Shown here in pieces: positions 53,514-61,797 of a stretch of DNA of 64,000 nt. Where the stretch lies: NCBI RefSeq assembly GCF_900148495.1, contig NZ_FTRU01000007.1, forward strand, positions 558,001-622,000, written 5' to 3'. The notes under the pieces are model-generated. The model was not told the DNA's origin. It saw only the letters and a list, made by a program, of their open reading frames with translations, and did no database searches. The first letter of the stretch is position 1, and each line of letters opens with the position of its first letter. Source of the DNA: Negativibacillus massiliensis. GTDB lineage: Bacteria; Bacillota; Clostridia; Oscillospirales; Ruminococcaceae. The translations under genes and the position numbers were made by a program.

Positions 53514-54722
53514 TTACAGATCGAATTTGTCGTGAATTGCATTCACTGCCTTTTTCGCAAGATCCTGTTCGATCAGAACGGAGATCTTGATCTCACTGGT
53601 GGAGATCATGCTGATGTTGATGTTGTTTTCACCCAGTGCTTCAAACATCATAGCAGCTACACCAGGGTTGGAAAGCATGCCGGCACCAACGATGGAAACT
53701 TTGGAAACGTTGTCGTTAAAGGTAACTTCTTTTGCACCGATAACCGATTTGAGCTCTTCGGAGATGCGCAGGGCATCTTCTTTCTGAGAGGTGGAAACGG
53801 TGAAACTGATATCTTTTGTTCCAGCGCGGCCTACCGACTGAAGGATGATGTCGACGTTAATCTTGTTTGCAGCCAGAGCAGAGAAGATCTTGAATGCGAT
53901 ACCCGGATGGTCAGGAACCTCAATAATCGAAATACGGGTTACGTCATTGTCCATTGCGACGCCCTTAATCAGCATTTTCTCCACTTTGCAAACCTCCTTG
54001 ACTTCGGTGCCCGGTACATCACTGTGGATGCTCGAGCGAACTTCCAATTTCACAGAATATTTTTTAGCCATCTCAACCGAACGGTTGTGCAGAACGGTGG
54101 CACCGCAGGTTGCCAGCTCCAACATCTCATCATAGGTGATCTCATCCAGCTTGTGTGCATGAGGTACAATGCGAGGGTCGGTGGTGTAAACACCATCAAC
54201 GTCGGTGTAGATCTCGCACTTGTCAGCTTTCATAGCTGCAGCGATTGCTACCGCACTGGTATCGCTTCCGCCGCGTCCGAGTGTGGTGATATCGTCGTAG
54301 CGGTTGATTCCCTGGAATCCTGCAACAATGACGATATTTTTCTTGTCCAGCTCGTTTTGCAGACGCTCGGTGTTGATCTTCTTGATGCGGGCATTTTTAT
54401 GGGTGGATTCGGTTAAGAATCCTGCCTGCCAGCCGGTCAGAGAGATAACTGGATAACCCAGTTTTTCAATTGCCATGGCAAGCAGCGACATGGAAATCTG
54501 TTCTCCGGTGGACAGAAGGACGTCCATTTCACGGCTGGATGGTTTATCGCTGATTTCAGCGGCTTTTGCAATTAAATCGTCAGTCGTGTCGCCCTGAGCG
54601 GAAACAACAGCGATGACGGCATTTCCTTTTTCATATGTATCGGTGATGATCTGAGCCACATGGCGGACACGTTCCGCATTAGCAACAGAGGTTCCACCGA
54701 ACTTTTGCACGATCAGGTTCAT
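53514..54722 (-). CDS. lysC: Aspartate kinase
   Basis: 402 residues. N-terminal K-F-G-G-T-S-V kinase motif (residues 7-13), G-F-Q-G and T-L-G-R-G-G-S-D-T-S-A-V-A in the catalytic domain and two ACT domains at the C-terminus (about residues 265-400) for amino-acid feedback. It makes aspartyl phosphate for lysine, threonine and methionine. A promoter lies just upstream, and no lysine riboswitch was seen. hom is nearby but separated by about 300 bases. Confidence 0.96.
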   Translation of the reverse strand: MNLIVQKFGGTSVANAERVRHVAQIITDTYEKGNAVIAVVSAQGDTTDDLIAKAAEISDKPSSREMDVLLSTGEQISMSLLAMAIEKLGYPVISLTGWQAGFLTESTHKNARIKKINTERLQNELDKKNIVIVAGFQGINRYDDITTLGRGGSDTSAVAIAAAMKADKCEIYTDVDGVYTTDPRIVPHAHKLDEITYDEMLELATCGATVLHNRSVEMAKKYSVKLEVRSSIHSDVPGTEVKEVCKVEKMLIKGVAMDNDVTRISIIEVPDHPGIAFKIFSALAANKINVDIILQSVGRAGTKDISFTVSTSQKEDALRISEELKSVIGAKEVTFNDNVSKVSIVGAGMLSNPGVAAMMFEALGENNINISMISTSEIKISVLIEQDLAKKAVNAIHDKFDL

Positions 54723-54754
54723 AGCATTACCTCCATCAATCTCTTGATTGTTTG

Positions 54755-54784
54755 ATTATAATACAATAAAAGACAACAATTCAA
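54755..54784 (-). promoter_or_regulatory. Promoter of lysC
   Basis: On the minus strand TTGAAT (54779-54784), 18-base spacer, TATAAT (54755-54760), with the lysC ATG 33 bases further on. Confidence 0.65.
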
Positions 54785-55018
54785 GAGTTATTGAAACTTT
54801 CCCTAATAAACTCTACCTTTCGCGGTAAAAAGCAGGACGCAGAGTCAAACATTTTGTATTATATGACATTGTGCTACTACTTTACATCGATAAATTATCG
54901 GGTTTATCCGGCGACTTACAATCTATCCTATGCAGGCAGAATACACACAGCCACACCAGTTTGTCCCAACTGTTTTTTCACAAAAGAAGAGGGCAAGGCT
55001 TTTTTTATCAAAAGAGCA

Positions 55019-56278
55019 TTATAACACCACAATTTTGGAAAGAAGGGTGATGCCTTCTTTTTTTGCACTTTGCAGTAAAAGATCCAGATGCTCTGGTGTC
55101 ATGCTGTCGGTGACAAGAGCTGCTTCGGTCTGCGGCTGATTTTTTCTTGCCAGAAATTCCGCATGGCAGAAACTGTGTTCCAGCCAGCTAAGCTGCTGAC
55201 TGTACTGCATCTGGAAGCGCAGGTAGAAGCGGGAAGGAAGGAGGGAAAGATCGGCAAGTTCACTGCCATCGCCGTCTTCCCAATAGAGAGTATCGATGGT
55301 ATCGGTTGCTTTTGCACAGTCGATCACGTCGGACATGACAGCAGATGCGGTTGGAAGTTTTCCGGCACCCTTGCCGTAGAACAAAACTTCACCGGTTGCG
55401 TCTCCGGTGACCAGAATACCATTGAACACATCATCCACAGTGGAGAGCTGGCTTTCCTGCGGAACAAACATCGGTGCAACCATCATGGCAATTTTCTGGG
55501 TCTGCTCGTCGCGGGTGGCTTTACCGATCAGTTTGATGACACCGCCCCAGTCCTTTGCGTATTCCACATCTTCGGCTGTAATTTTGGAGATGCCTTCGCA
55601 GGAGACCCACTGCGGATTGATTTGTTTGCCATATGCAAGGGAAGCAAGAATGCAGATTTTGCGGCAGGCGTCTAGGCCCTCGACATCAGCGGTAGGGTCA
55701 GCTTCTGCATAACCGAGTTTCTGTGCAAGGGAGAGAGCATCTGCAAAATTCATGTTCTCCCGAATCATTTTGGTGAGGATAAAGTTTGTGGTACCGTTTA
55801 AGATACCCTGAATGTCGTCAATTTCGTTTGCACCAAGGCATTGATGAAGGGGACGGATGATCGGGATGCCGCCGCCCACACTTGCCTCAAACAGGATATT
55901 GACATGGTTTTGTTTTGCAATCGAGAGCAGCTCCGCACCCTTGTTGGCGATCAGCTCCTTGTTTGCGGTAGCAACACTTTTTCCTTTTTGCAGGCAGGTT
56001 TTTACAAAGTGGTAAGCAGGGTCAATGCCGCCCATCACTTCGACCACAATGTTGATCTCAGGATCGTTTGCGATGGTGTCAAAATCAAAGCAGAATTTTT
56101 CCTCCAGATGCAGGTCGGGATATTGTGTAAGCAGCTCGGGGTGTGCCCGGCGAAGATAGATGTATTTGATGTCCATATCACATCCGCTCTTTTTCTGGAT
56201 GCTGGAACGATTTTTATAAAAGACTTCGACAACGCCCGAACCGACCGTGCCGCAGCCAAGTACTGCGATTTTTTTCAT
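55019..56278 (-). CDS. hom: Homoserine dehydrogenase
   Basis: 419 residues. NAD(P) motif V-L-G-C-G-T-V-G-S-G-V near the start, 'ANKELIANKG' and 'GILNGTTNFILTKM' in the catalytic part, and a C-terminal ACT-like regulatory region. It reduces aspartate semialdehyde to homoserine. Start ATG 56278 with AAGGAGAA upstream. The ACT regulator gene lies 51 bases upstream on the same strand, so the two are likely co-transcribed. No thrB or thrC is in the window. Confidence 0.95.
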   Translation of the reverse strand: MKKIAVLGCGTVGSGVVEVFYKNRSSIQKKSGCDMDIKYIYLRRAHPELLTQYPDLHLEEKFCFDFDTIANDPEINIVVEVMGGIDPAYHFVKTCLQKGKSVATANKELIANKGAELLSIAKQNHVNILFEASVGGGIPIIRPLHQCLGANEIDDIQGILNGTTNFILTKMIRENMNFADALSLAQKLGYAEADPTADVEGLDACRKICILASLAYGKQINPQWVSCEGISKITAEDVEYAKDWGGVIKLIGKATRDEQTQKIAMMVAPMFVPQESQLSTVDDVFNGILVTGDATGEVLFYGKGAGKLPTASAVMSDVIDCAKATDTIDTLYWEDGDGSELADLSLLPSRFYLRFQMQYSQQLSWLEHSFCHAEFLARKNQPQTEAALVTDSMTPEHLDLLLQSAKKEGITLLSKIVVL

Positions 56279-56329
56279 GTAGATAAATTCTCCTTCTGCG
56301 TGATGACACGCACCGATTGACATGGGATA

Positions 56330-56767
56330 TTAGGAAACTTTGCTGACCTTCACAACGCCCTTCAAAGCGCGCAGACGCTGTATCAGCTGTTCTTCCTCAA
56401 GGGTAACGTCGGTCATGCGAATTGATACGGTGACCGCAGCGACCCCGTCAGAAGGGATGTTCTGGTTGATGGTGAGGATGTTTGCGCCGTATTCGGCAAG
56501 GTGATTGATGACCGATGACAGCACACCGGGGATGTCTTCCATGGTCAGATAGAAGGTGACAATGGAGTTGGAGCTGCTGGAATTATATTCCATAACCCGA
56601 TCTTTATATTTATAAAAAGCACTGCGGGAAATATTGGCAAGCCGCACCGCTTCCGAGGAATTTTTTGCCTTGCCGGTTGCAAGATATTTTTTTGCCTCTA
56701 AAACTTTTTTAAAGATGTCCGGTACAACACGTTCGTCAACAAGCAGATATTTTTCTTCTTTTGCCAT
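56330..56767 (-). CDS. ACT domain-containing protein, UPF0735/PheB-type
   Basis: 145 residues. An N-terminal helix-turn-helix-like part ('SSEAVRLANISRSAFYKYKDRV', about residues 38-60) precedes an ACT domain (about residues 72-145) of the kind that binds amino acids. Such proteins commonly precede homoserine dehydrogenase genes in Firmicutes, suggesting a regulator of the aspartate-family pathway. Start ATG 56767 with AAAGGAG upstream. Confidence 0.88.
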   Translation of the reverse strand: MAKEEKYLLVDERVVPDIFKKVLEAKKYLATGKAKNSSEAVRLANISRSAFYKYKDRVMEYNSSSSNSIVTFYLTMEDIPGVLSSVINHLAEYGANILTINQNIPSDGVAAVTVSIRMTDVTLEEEQLIQRLRALKGVVKVSKVS

Positions 56768-57173
56768 CGTCGGCTCCTTTCCGGACAAACAGTCTTTGTC
56801 CTCTGATGTGTTTTTATGCAAAAAACAATTGTGTGGAGTATAGAGAAAATATACCACGTCTTGCGGACAGACTCAAGGGGTTTTTCTGATTTTGTTAGGA
56901 TTGTGTCTTGTATGCGGGAAAAGAAAAGGTGTTATTTCTTCCTTTGTTTCCATAAACTTACATTTGGAAAACAAACAAAGTTTTTAGAAAAATCTTTTTT
57001 CGCAATGATAAATATGATATAATTTTACAAGGCTAGAGAAAATATAAGAATCCATATCTTTTCTTACCCTGTGCAAAACATTCTCAAAGAATTAGAGAGC
57101 AGAACAAGAAAAGTTTACATTTTTCCGATAGGATTAATTTAGAATCATTTTTGGCATCAAAGGAGCATCAGTC
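56768..57173. other. Divergent gap before cinA
   Basis: About 400 AT-rich bases without a gene. A TATAAT on the plus strand at 57018-57023 could be the cinA -10 box; no good -35 is seen. The minus side must hold the promoter of the ACT-hom pair. Confidence 0.4.
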
Positions 57174-58445
57174 ATGAAACAGCGCAGTGCGGAAATTTTG
57201 TGTATTGGAACAGAAATCCTGATGGGAGATATTATCAATACCAATGCGGCATATATTGCAAAGGAACTTGCCGGTTTGGGAATCAATGTATACCATCAGA
57301 GCGTGGTAGGAGATAATCCCCAGCGCTTAAAGGAAAGTCTTGCACTAGCTTTTTCCAGAGCAGATATTGTCATCACCACCGGAGGACTTGGACCTACCTA
57401 TGATGACCTGAGCAAGGAGACCATCGCAGCTTATTTTAACCGTAAGCTTGTGATGGACGAGGAATCGCTGCACGCAATCGAATGTCACTTCCTGCGCTTA
57501 AACCGGGTGATGACAGACAACAATAAAAAACAGGCAATGATGCCGGAAGGCTGTGTGATCTTTGCAAATCACAACGGAACCGCACCGGGCTGTGCCATCG
57601 AAGGCGAGGGAGAACAGCAGGGCAAAACAGCTATCATGCTGCCAGGACCTCCACGCGAGATGAAACCAATGTTTGAACAGGGCGTCAAACCGTTCCTGCT
57701 CAAGGACAGCGATACCAGACTGGTTTCCCACACTATGCACTTTTTCGGTATCGGGGAATCCATGCTGGAAAGTATCCTCCACGAGCTGATGGAGGAAAGC
57801 ACCAATCCAACGGTTGCACCTTATGCAAAAACAGGAGAGGTACAGCTGCGTGTTACAGCAAGAGTAAAGCAGGGCGAAGATGCCGAAGCACTGCTGCAGC
57901 CGGTGATGGAACAGATTAAAGAGAAGGTCGGCGAGTTTCTGTACGGAATCGATGTTGGAGATCTTCAGACAGCGGCAGTACGGGCGCTCAAGGAAAAAAA
58001 TCTGCATGTAGCCGTAGCGGAAAGCTGTACCGGCGGTTATGTGGCAAAGAGAATCACCGATGTCAGCGGTGCATCCGACGTATTTGAATGCGGTATTTGC
58101 AGCTACTCCAACCGCATCAAACATCAGATTCTGGGTGTTAAACAGGAAACGCTCGACACCTTTGGCGCGATTTCGGAAGAGACTGCCAGAGAGATGGCAG
58201 AAGGGATACGCCGTATTTCGGGAGCAGAAATTGGGGTATCGGTTACCGGAAATGCAGGACCGCAAGCATCTGAAGGCAAGGATGTTGGATTGGTCTACAT
58301 CGGTGTGGACAGCGACCACTTTAAAAAGGTATTTATGCTGCACGTAAACCGAAAAGATCAGGATGCAAGGGAAACAATCCGTTATCTGGCATCTTCTCAT
58401 GCACTGAGCCTGATCCTCAAAGCAGTGGAACTTTCGGCGCAGTAA
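57174..58445 (+). CDS. cinA: CinA-type competence/damage-inducible protein, NMN amidohydrolase
   Basis: 423 residues, full-length two-domain form. The N-terminal domain is MoeA/MogA-like ('GTEILMGDIINTNAAYIAKEL', 'TTGGLGPTYDD'). The C-terminal domain is PncC-like nicotinamide-nucleotide deamidase with 'AVAESCTGGYVAKRITDVSGAS' and 'GNAGP'. The protein recycles pyridine nucleotides in species where it has been tested. AAGGAGC precedes the ATG. Sortase follows after 84 bases. Confidence 0.95.
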   Translation: MKQRSAEILCIGTEILMGDIINTNAAYIAKELAGLGINVYHQSVVGDNPQRLKESLALAFSRADIVITTGGLGPTYDDLSKETIAAYFNRKLVMDEESLHAIECHFLRLNRVMTDNNKKQAMMPEGCVIFANHNGTAPGCAIEGEGEQQGKTAIMLPGPPREMKPMFEQGVKPFLLKDSDTRLVSHTMHFFGIGESMLESILHELMEESTNPTVAPYAKTGEVQLRVTARVKQGEDAEALLQPVMEQIKEKVGEFLYGIDVGDLQTAAVRALKEKNLHVAVAESCTGGYVAKRITDVSGASDVFECGICSYSNRIKHQILGVKQETLDTFGAISEETAREMAEGIRRISGAEIGVSVTGNAGPQASEGKDVGLVYIGVDSDHFKKVFMLHVNRKDQDARETIRYLASSHALSLILKAVELSAQ

Positions 58446-58529
58446 TCTGCAGGGCAAACAGACACTGTAATATCAATCAGGTTTTAGTAAAAACCTCAAT
58501 CATAAACACAAACAGGAAAGCGGGAAAGA

Positions 58530-59468
58530 ATGAAAGGGATTTCAAAGCCAGTTCGAATCGGACTGATCATCTTTTTCCTGATGGTGGCGCTGTTTTCATC
58601 ACTCCATCTTGTCAAATGGGCGATCGAATCCTATAACAGCAGCCAGACACAGAAGGAATTGCAGCAGCTGTATCATCAGGGTTCCCTGACAGGTGCTGGA
58701 AAAGAGGAGCAGTCAGCACAGGAACCAGTGCCGGGAGAAAGCGGCAGCCAACAGAATAATCTGCCTGCGGCTGGAGAAGAAAATGCAACTTCGACCGGTC
58801 CGGTCATGCTGCCCGAATACAAGGCTTTGTATGAAGTAAATTCCGATATTGTCGGATGGCTCAACATTGGAAACGGATTGTTGAGCACCCCAATCATGCA
58901 GCGGGACAATGAATATTATCTCACCCATAATTTTTATGGGGAGGAGGACAATCACGGTCAGGTTTTTCTGGATGAGCGTAATTCGCCGGATCTAAGCGAC
59001 GATAACACCATCCTTTATGGACACAACATCACCAGTGATAAGTCGATGTTCAATGTACTGACCAACTACCGCGATCCTCAGTTTGTGGCAGATAATCCAA
59101 TCATTCAGGTCAACACTTTGTACCAGAAGTATGAGTATGTGGTTTCGGCGGTGTACATCGTGTCCACCAGACCGGAGCACGGGGAGCTGTTTGACTACAT
59201 CAACTACCTGAAATTCAGTACTAAGGCAGCCAAGGAAGCGTATATTGCACAGATTGACCGCCGTTCGCTGATTGATACCGGTGTGACGATGAACGCAGAC
59301 GACAAGATTTTAACCTTTTCCACCTGTACCTATGAGTTTGCAGATGCGCGGCTTGTTGTAGTGGCAAGACGTTTACGGGACGGAGAAAAGGCAGAAGATT
59401 TTGGTCACAATGTAACGATGCGTGAAAACCCGCTGATGCCAGAGGTCTGGACCAAATTGTTTGGATAA
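58530..59468 (+). CDS. Class B sortase
   Basis: 312 residues. N-terminal membrane anchor (about residues 11-30), a Gln/Glu/Gly linker with low complexity (about 45-90), then the sortase B domain. The catalytic histidine is His165 in L-Y-G-H-N-I-T, the cysteine is Cys266 in F-S-T-C-T-Y-E-F, and the arginine lies in V-V-V-A-R-R. It would attach proteins with an NPxTN-like signal to the cell wall. I saw no sorting-signal protein in this window. ATG behind AGGAAAG; a terminator follows 17 bases after the stop. Confidence 0.93.
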   Translation: MKGISKPVRIGLIIFFLMVALFSSLHLVKWAIESYNSSQTQKELQQLYHQGSLTGAGKEEQSAQEPVPGESGSQQNNLPAAGEENATSTGPVMLPEYKALYEVNSDIVGWLNIGNGLLSTPIMQRDNEYYLTHNFYGEEDNHGQVFLDERNSPDLSDDNTILYGHNITSDKSMFNVLTNYRDPQFVADNPIIQVNTLYQKYEYVVSAVYIVSTRPEHGELFDYINYLKFSTKAAKEAYIAQIDRRSLIDTGVTMNADDKILTFSTCTYEFADARLVVVARRLRDGEKAEDFGHNVTMRENPLMPEVWTKLFG

Positions 59469-59484
59469 AGAAGGATAAATAAAA

Positions 59485-59517
59485 AATCCCTGCATAATCT
59501 GTGCAGGGATTTTTTTA
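59485..59517 (+). terminator. Terminator of the sortase gene
   Basis: AATCCCTGCA pairs with TGCAGGGATT around a 7-base loop, then T-run. Confidence 0.88.
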
Positions 59518-59519
59518 TG

Positions 59520-59940
59520 TTTAATTGGATGTGCTTTTTGTGGAGCTGCGCGCTCCACACCGCGCCTACTTTCTTGTGTAAAGAAAGTAGGCAAAGATAC
59601 ACCAAAAACCTCCTGGTTTTTGGATTTCCAGCAGAAGGGGGGCTCCCCTTCGATCCCCCCAGCGGAGAATCGAGCTTGTCGAGATTCTCAAGGGCAATGA
59701 CTGTCAAGGTTGTTTTTTATTGAAGCTAGAACGTTGCCCTGCCCCCTTCGATCCCCCAGTGATGCTCGAAACTTTCGTAATAGATGAGGAGGAGCGTGAC
59801 CGCTTTGCGGTTACTGCGGGGGCAAAGCCCCCAGGGGATATCTAAGGGGAAACCCCTTAGATACGCTTTTGCTTCCTTTTCTCGTAAAAGAAAAGGAAGT
59901 GCCAGTGTGGGCGGCATGAGCCCACAAAAACTGTCATTTT
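59520..59940. repeat. Mosaic hairpin repeat, second type (copy G)
   Basis: A gene-free run of hairpins with sequences different from copies A-F: GTGGAGC/GCTCCAC (59538-59556), CCTACTTTCTT/AAGAAAGTAGG, CCAAAAACC/GGTTTTTGG, GAGAATC/GATTCTC, GTGACCGC/GCGGTTAC, GGGGGCAAAGCCCCC, ATCTAAGGGG/CCCCTTAGAT, CTTCCTTTTCT/AGAAAAGGAAG and GTGGGC/GCCCAC near 59917. The tiling and the size (about 420 bases) are the same as in the other copies. Confidence 0.8.
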
Positions 59941-60053
59941 GATTAAGATTTATTTTGTGGCAGAAAGGCAGATATCTCATATCCTATTGAAAGCATAGAC
60001 TTGTGCTGTAGAAGATATGACTTTATAAAACCTATAAAATTTTAATAAAAATA

Positions 60054-60088
60054 AAAAGGGTTTGGGGGAATTTCCCCCAAACCCTTTT
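60054..60088 (-). terminator. Terminator of dusB
   Basis: AAAAGGGTTTGGGGGAA pairs with its near-perfect complement ending in CCCTTTT, directly past the dusB stop; T-rich on the minus strand. Confidence 0.88.
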
Positions 60089-61058
60089 ATGCATGATGAC
60101 GGCTGTTGAGCATTTCCTCCGCTAACCGCTGTAAATCATCATAGGTGCAAAGCTGACCTGCACGGCGGCGGAAATCTGCACTGCCGTATTCTCCCTTAAA
60201 GTACCATGCAGCATGCTTTCTGGCTTCCCGCATGCCGATCTTTTCCCCTTTGTAATCGCAGGAAAGACGGATGTGACGCAGTAAAATCTCCATCTTTTCT
60301 TCTAAAGTTGGGTCCGGGAGCAACTCCCCGGTCTGCATGTAGTGAGCAATCTGTTTGAATACCCATGGACGGCCCTGTGCGCCGCGGCCAATCATGACAA
60401 AATCGACCCCGGTTTCCTCGTACATCCTTTTGCAGGAAACAGCGTCGATGACATCGCCGTTTCCCATGACCGGAATGGATACCGCTTCCTTTACCTTGCG
60501 GATAATTTCCCAGTCGGCACTCGGTGCATACATCTGCTGGCGAGTACGTCCGTGGATGCACAGTGCAGCAGCTCCGTTTTCCTCCATGATTTTGGCAAAC
60601 TCCACCGCATTGACCGAATTTTCATCCCAGCCCTTGCGGAACTTTACGGTGACGGGAAGCTCAACTGCCGAAGAAACGGCTTTGACAATCTCTCCGGCAA
60701 GCTTTGGATTTTTCATCAATGCGCTGCCGCCGCCATTTCCGGCAACCTTGGGTGCAGGACAGCCCATGTTGATGTCGATGATGTCCGGTTTAAATTTTAA
60801 GGTAAGCTGTGCTGCCTGCGCCATAATCTGCGGGTCATCGCCGAAAATCTGGATAGCAGCAGGGCGTTCCTTTTCGGAAAGGGTTAACAGTTCCTCGGTT
60901 TTGCTGCCCTGAAAGCTTAGGCCCTTCGAGCTTGCCATTTCACTGACCACATAGGCACAGTCAAATTCCTTGCAGATTTCGCGGAAGGCGCGGTCGCCCA
61001 CACCTGCCATCGGGGCAAGTCCGGCGGTTTTGGGGATGGTGATGTTGCCGATCTTCAA
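60087..61058 (-). CDS. dusB: tRNA-dihydrouridine synthase, DusB type
   Basis: 323 residues, the usual size. FMN barrel with 'APMAGVGDRAFREICKEF', 'QIFGDDP', 'DINMGCPAPKVAGNGGGSALM' (the catalytic Cys is in N-M-G-C-P), and 'MIGRGAQGRPW'. It reduces uridines in tRNA. I chose the TTG at 61058, because AAAGGAC lies 10 bases upstream and the family N-terminus (K-I-G-N-I-T) starts there; a TTG at 61109 would add 17 poorly matching residues. Confidence 0.92.
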   Translation of the reverse strand: MKIGNITIPKTAGLAPMAGVGDRAFREICKEFDCAYVVSEMASSKGLSFQGSKTEELLTLSEKERPAAIQIFGDDPQIMAQAAQLTLKFKPDIIDINMGCPAPKVAGNGGGSALMKNPKLAGEIVKAVSSAVELPVTVKFRKGWDENSVNAVEFAKIMEENGAAALCIHGRTRQQMYAPSADWEIIRKVKEAVSIPVMGNGDVIDAVSCKRMYEETGVDFVMIGRGAQGRPWVFKQIAHYMQTGELLPDPTLEEKMEILLRHIRLSCDYKGEKIGMREARKHAAWYFKGEYGSADFRRRAGQLCTYDDLQRLAEEMLNSRHHA

Positions 61059-61218
61059 ATCAGGTATCGTCCTTTCTGGTATCAATCTATCGTAATGATC
61101 AATAAGCAATTTGGTGCAAAAGACATTCTAGCAGAAATTTTTCCCCTCGGCAAGCGCTTTGGAAAAAAGTGTGGTATAATAAACAAAATTGAGAAAAATA
61201 ATGGAAGGGAGTGCTGTT

Positions 61219-61776
61219 TTGCATCGGGCAGACAGCGAAGAAACAATGGAATTGTGGGATATTTATGATATCGACCGCCAGAAGACCGGAAAACTTGCCC
61301 AGAGGGTGAACGGAAAATCCATGCCGGAAGGAGAATACCATCTGGTGGTGCATATCTGTCTGTTTAATGCAAAGGGACAGCTGCTCATTCAGCAAAGGCA
61401 GCTTGATAAAATCGGTTATCCGGGACTTTGGGATGTTACTGCTGCAGGTTCTGCGCTTGCCGGAGAAAATAGTGCCTCTGCCGCTGCCCGGGAACTTTGG
61501 GAAGAAATGGGCATTTGTCACGACTTTCATGGGGAGCGCCCTTTCTATACCATCAATTTCCCGGACGGATTTGATGATGTTTACCTGATTGAGAAAAATG
61601 ATGTTGCACTTTCTGACCTGCGTTTACAGCAGGAGGAAGTCAGAGACGCAAAATGGGCAACCCTCGAAGAAATCGAAGAGATGCTCGACAGCGGGGAATT
61701 TGTCCCCTATTACCGCCATCTGGTTCGTGTGTGGTTTGAGATGGTAAAACATCGAGGCTCCACCACAAGAGAATAA
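61219..61776 (+). CDS. NUDIX hydrolase, IPP-isomerase-like subgroup
   Basis: 185 residues. The Nudix box is G-S-A-L-A-G-E-N-S-A-S-A-A-A-R-E-L-W-E-E-M-G-I (about residues 76-98), complete with R-E-L-x-E-E-x-G. It begins W-D-I-Y-D-I-D-R, typical of small NUDIX proteins often called isopentenyl-diphosphate isomerase-like. Probably a pyrophosphohydrolase; substrate unknown. TTG at 61219 chosen for GGGAG 8 bases upstream; ATG 61201 and ATG 61246 are alternatives. polA follows after 21 bases. Confidence 0.85.
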   Translation: MHRADSEETMELWDIYDIDRQKTGKLAQRVNGKSMPEGEYHLVVHICLFNAKGQLLIQQRQLDKIGYPGLWDVTAAGSALAGENSASAAARELWEEMGICHDFHGERPFYTINFPDGFDDVYLIEKNDVALSDLRLQQEEVRDAKWATLEEIEEMLDSGEFVPYYRHLVRVWFEMVKHRGSTTRE

Positions 61777-61797
61777 ACAGGAAAAGGAGATTGTACG

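Noticed and set aside
54723-55018. Lysine riboswitch upstream of lysC
   Set aside because: A simple promoter lies 33 bases before the ATG, and none of the lysine-aptamer conserved blocks is visible in the gap.
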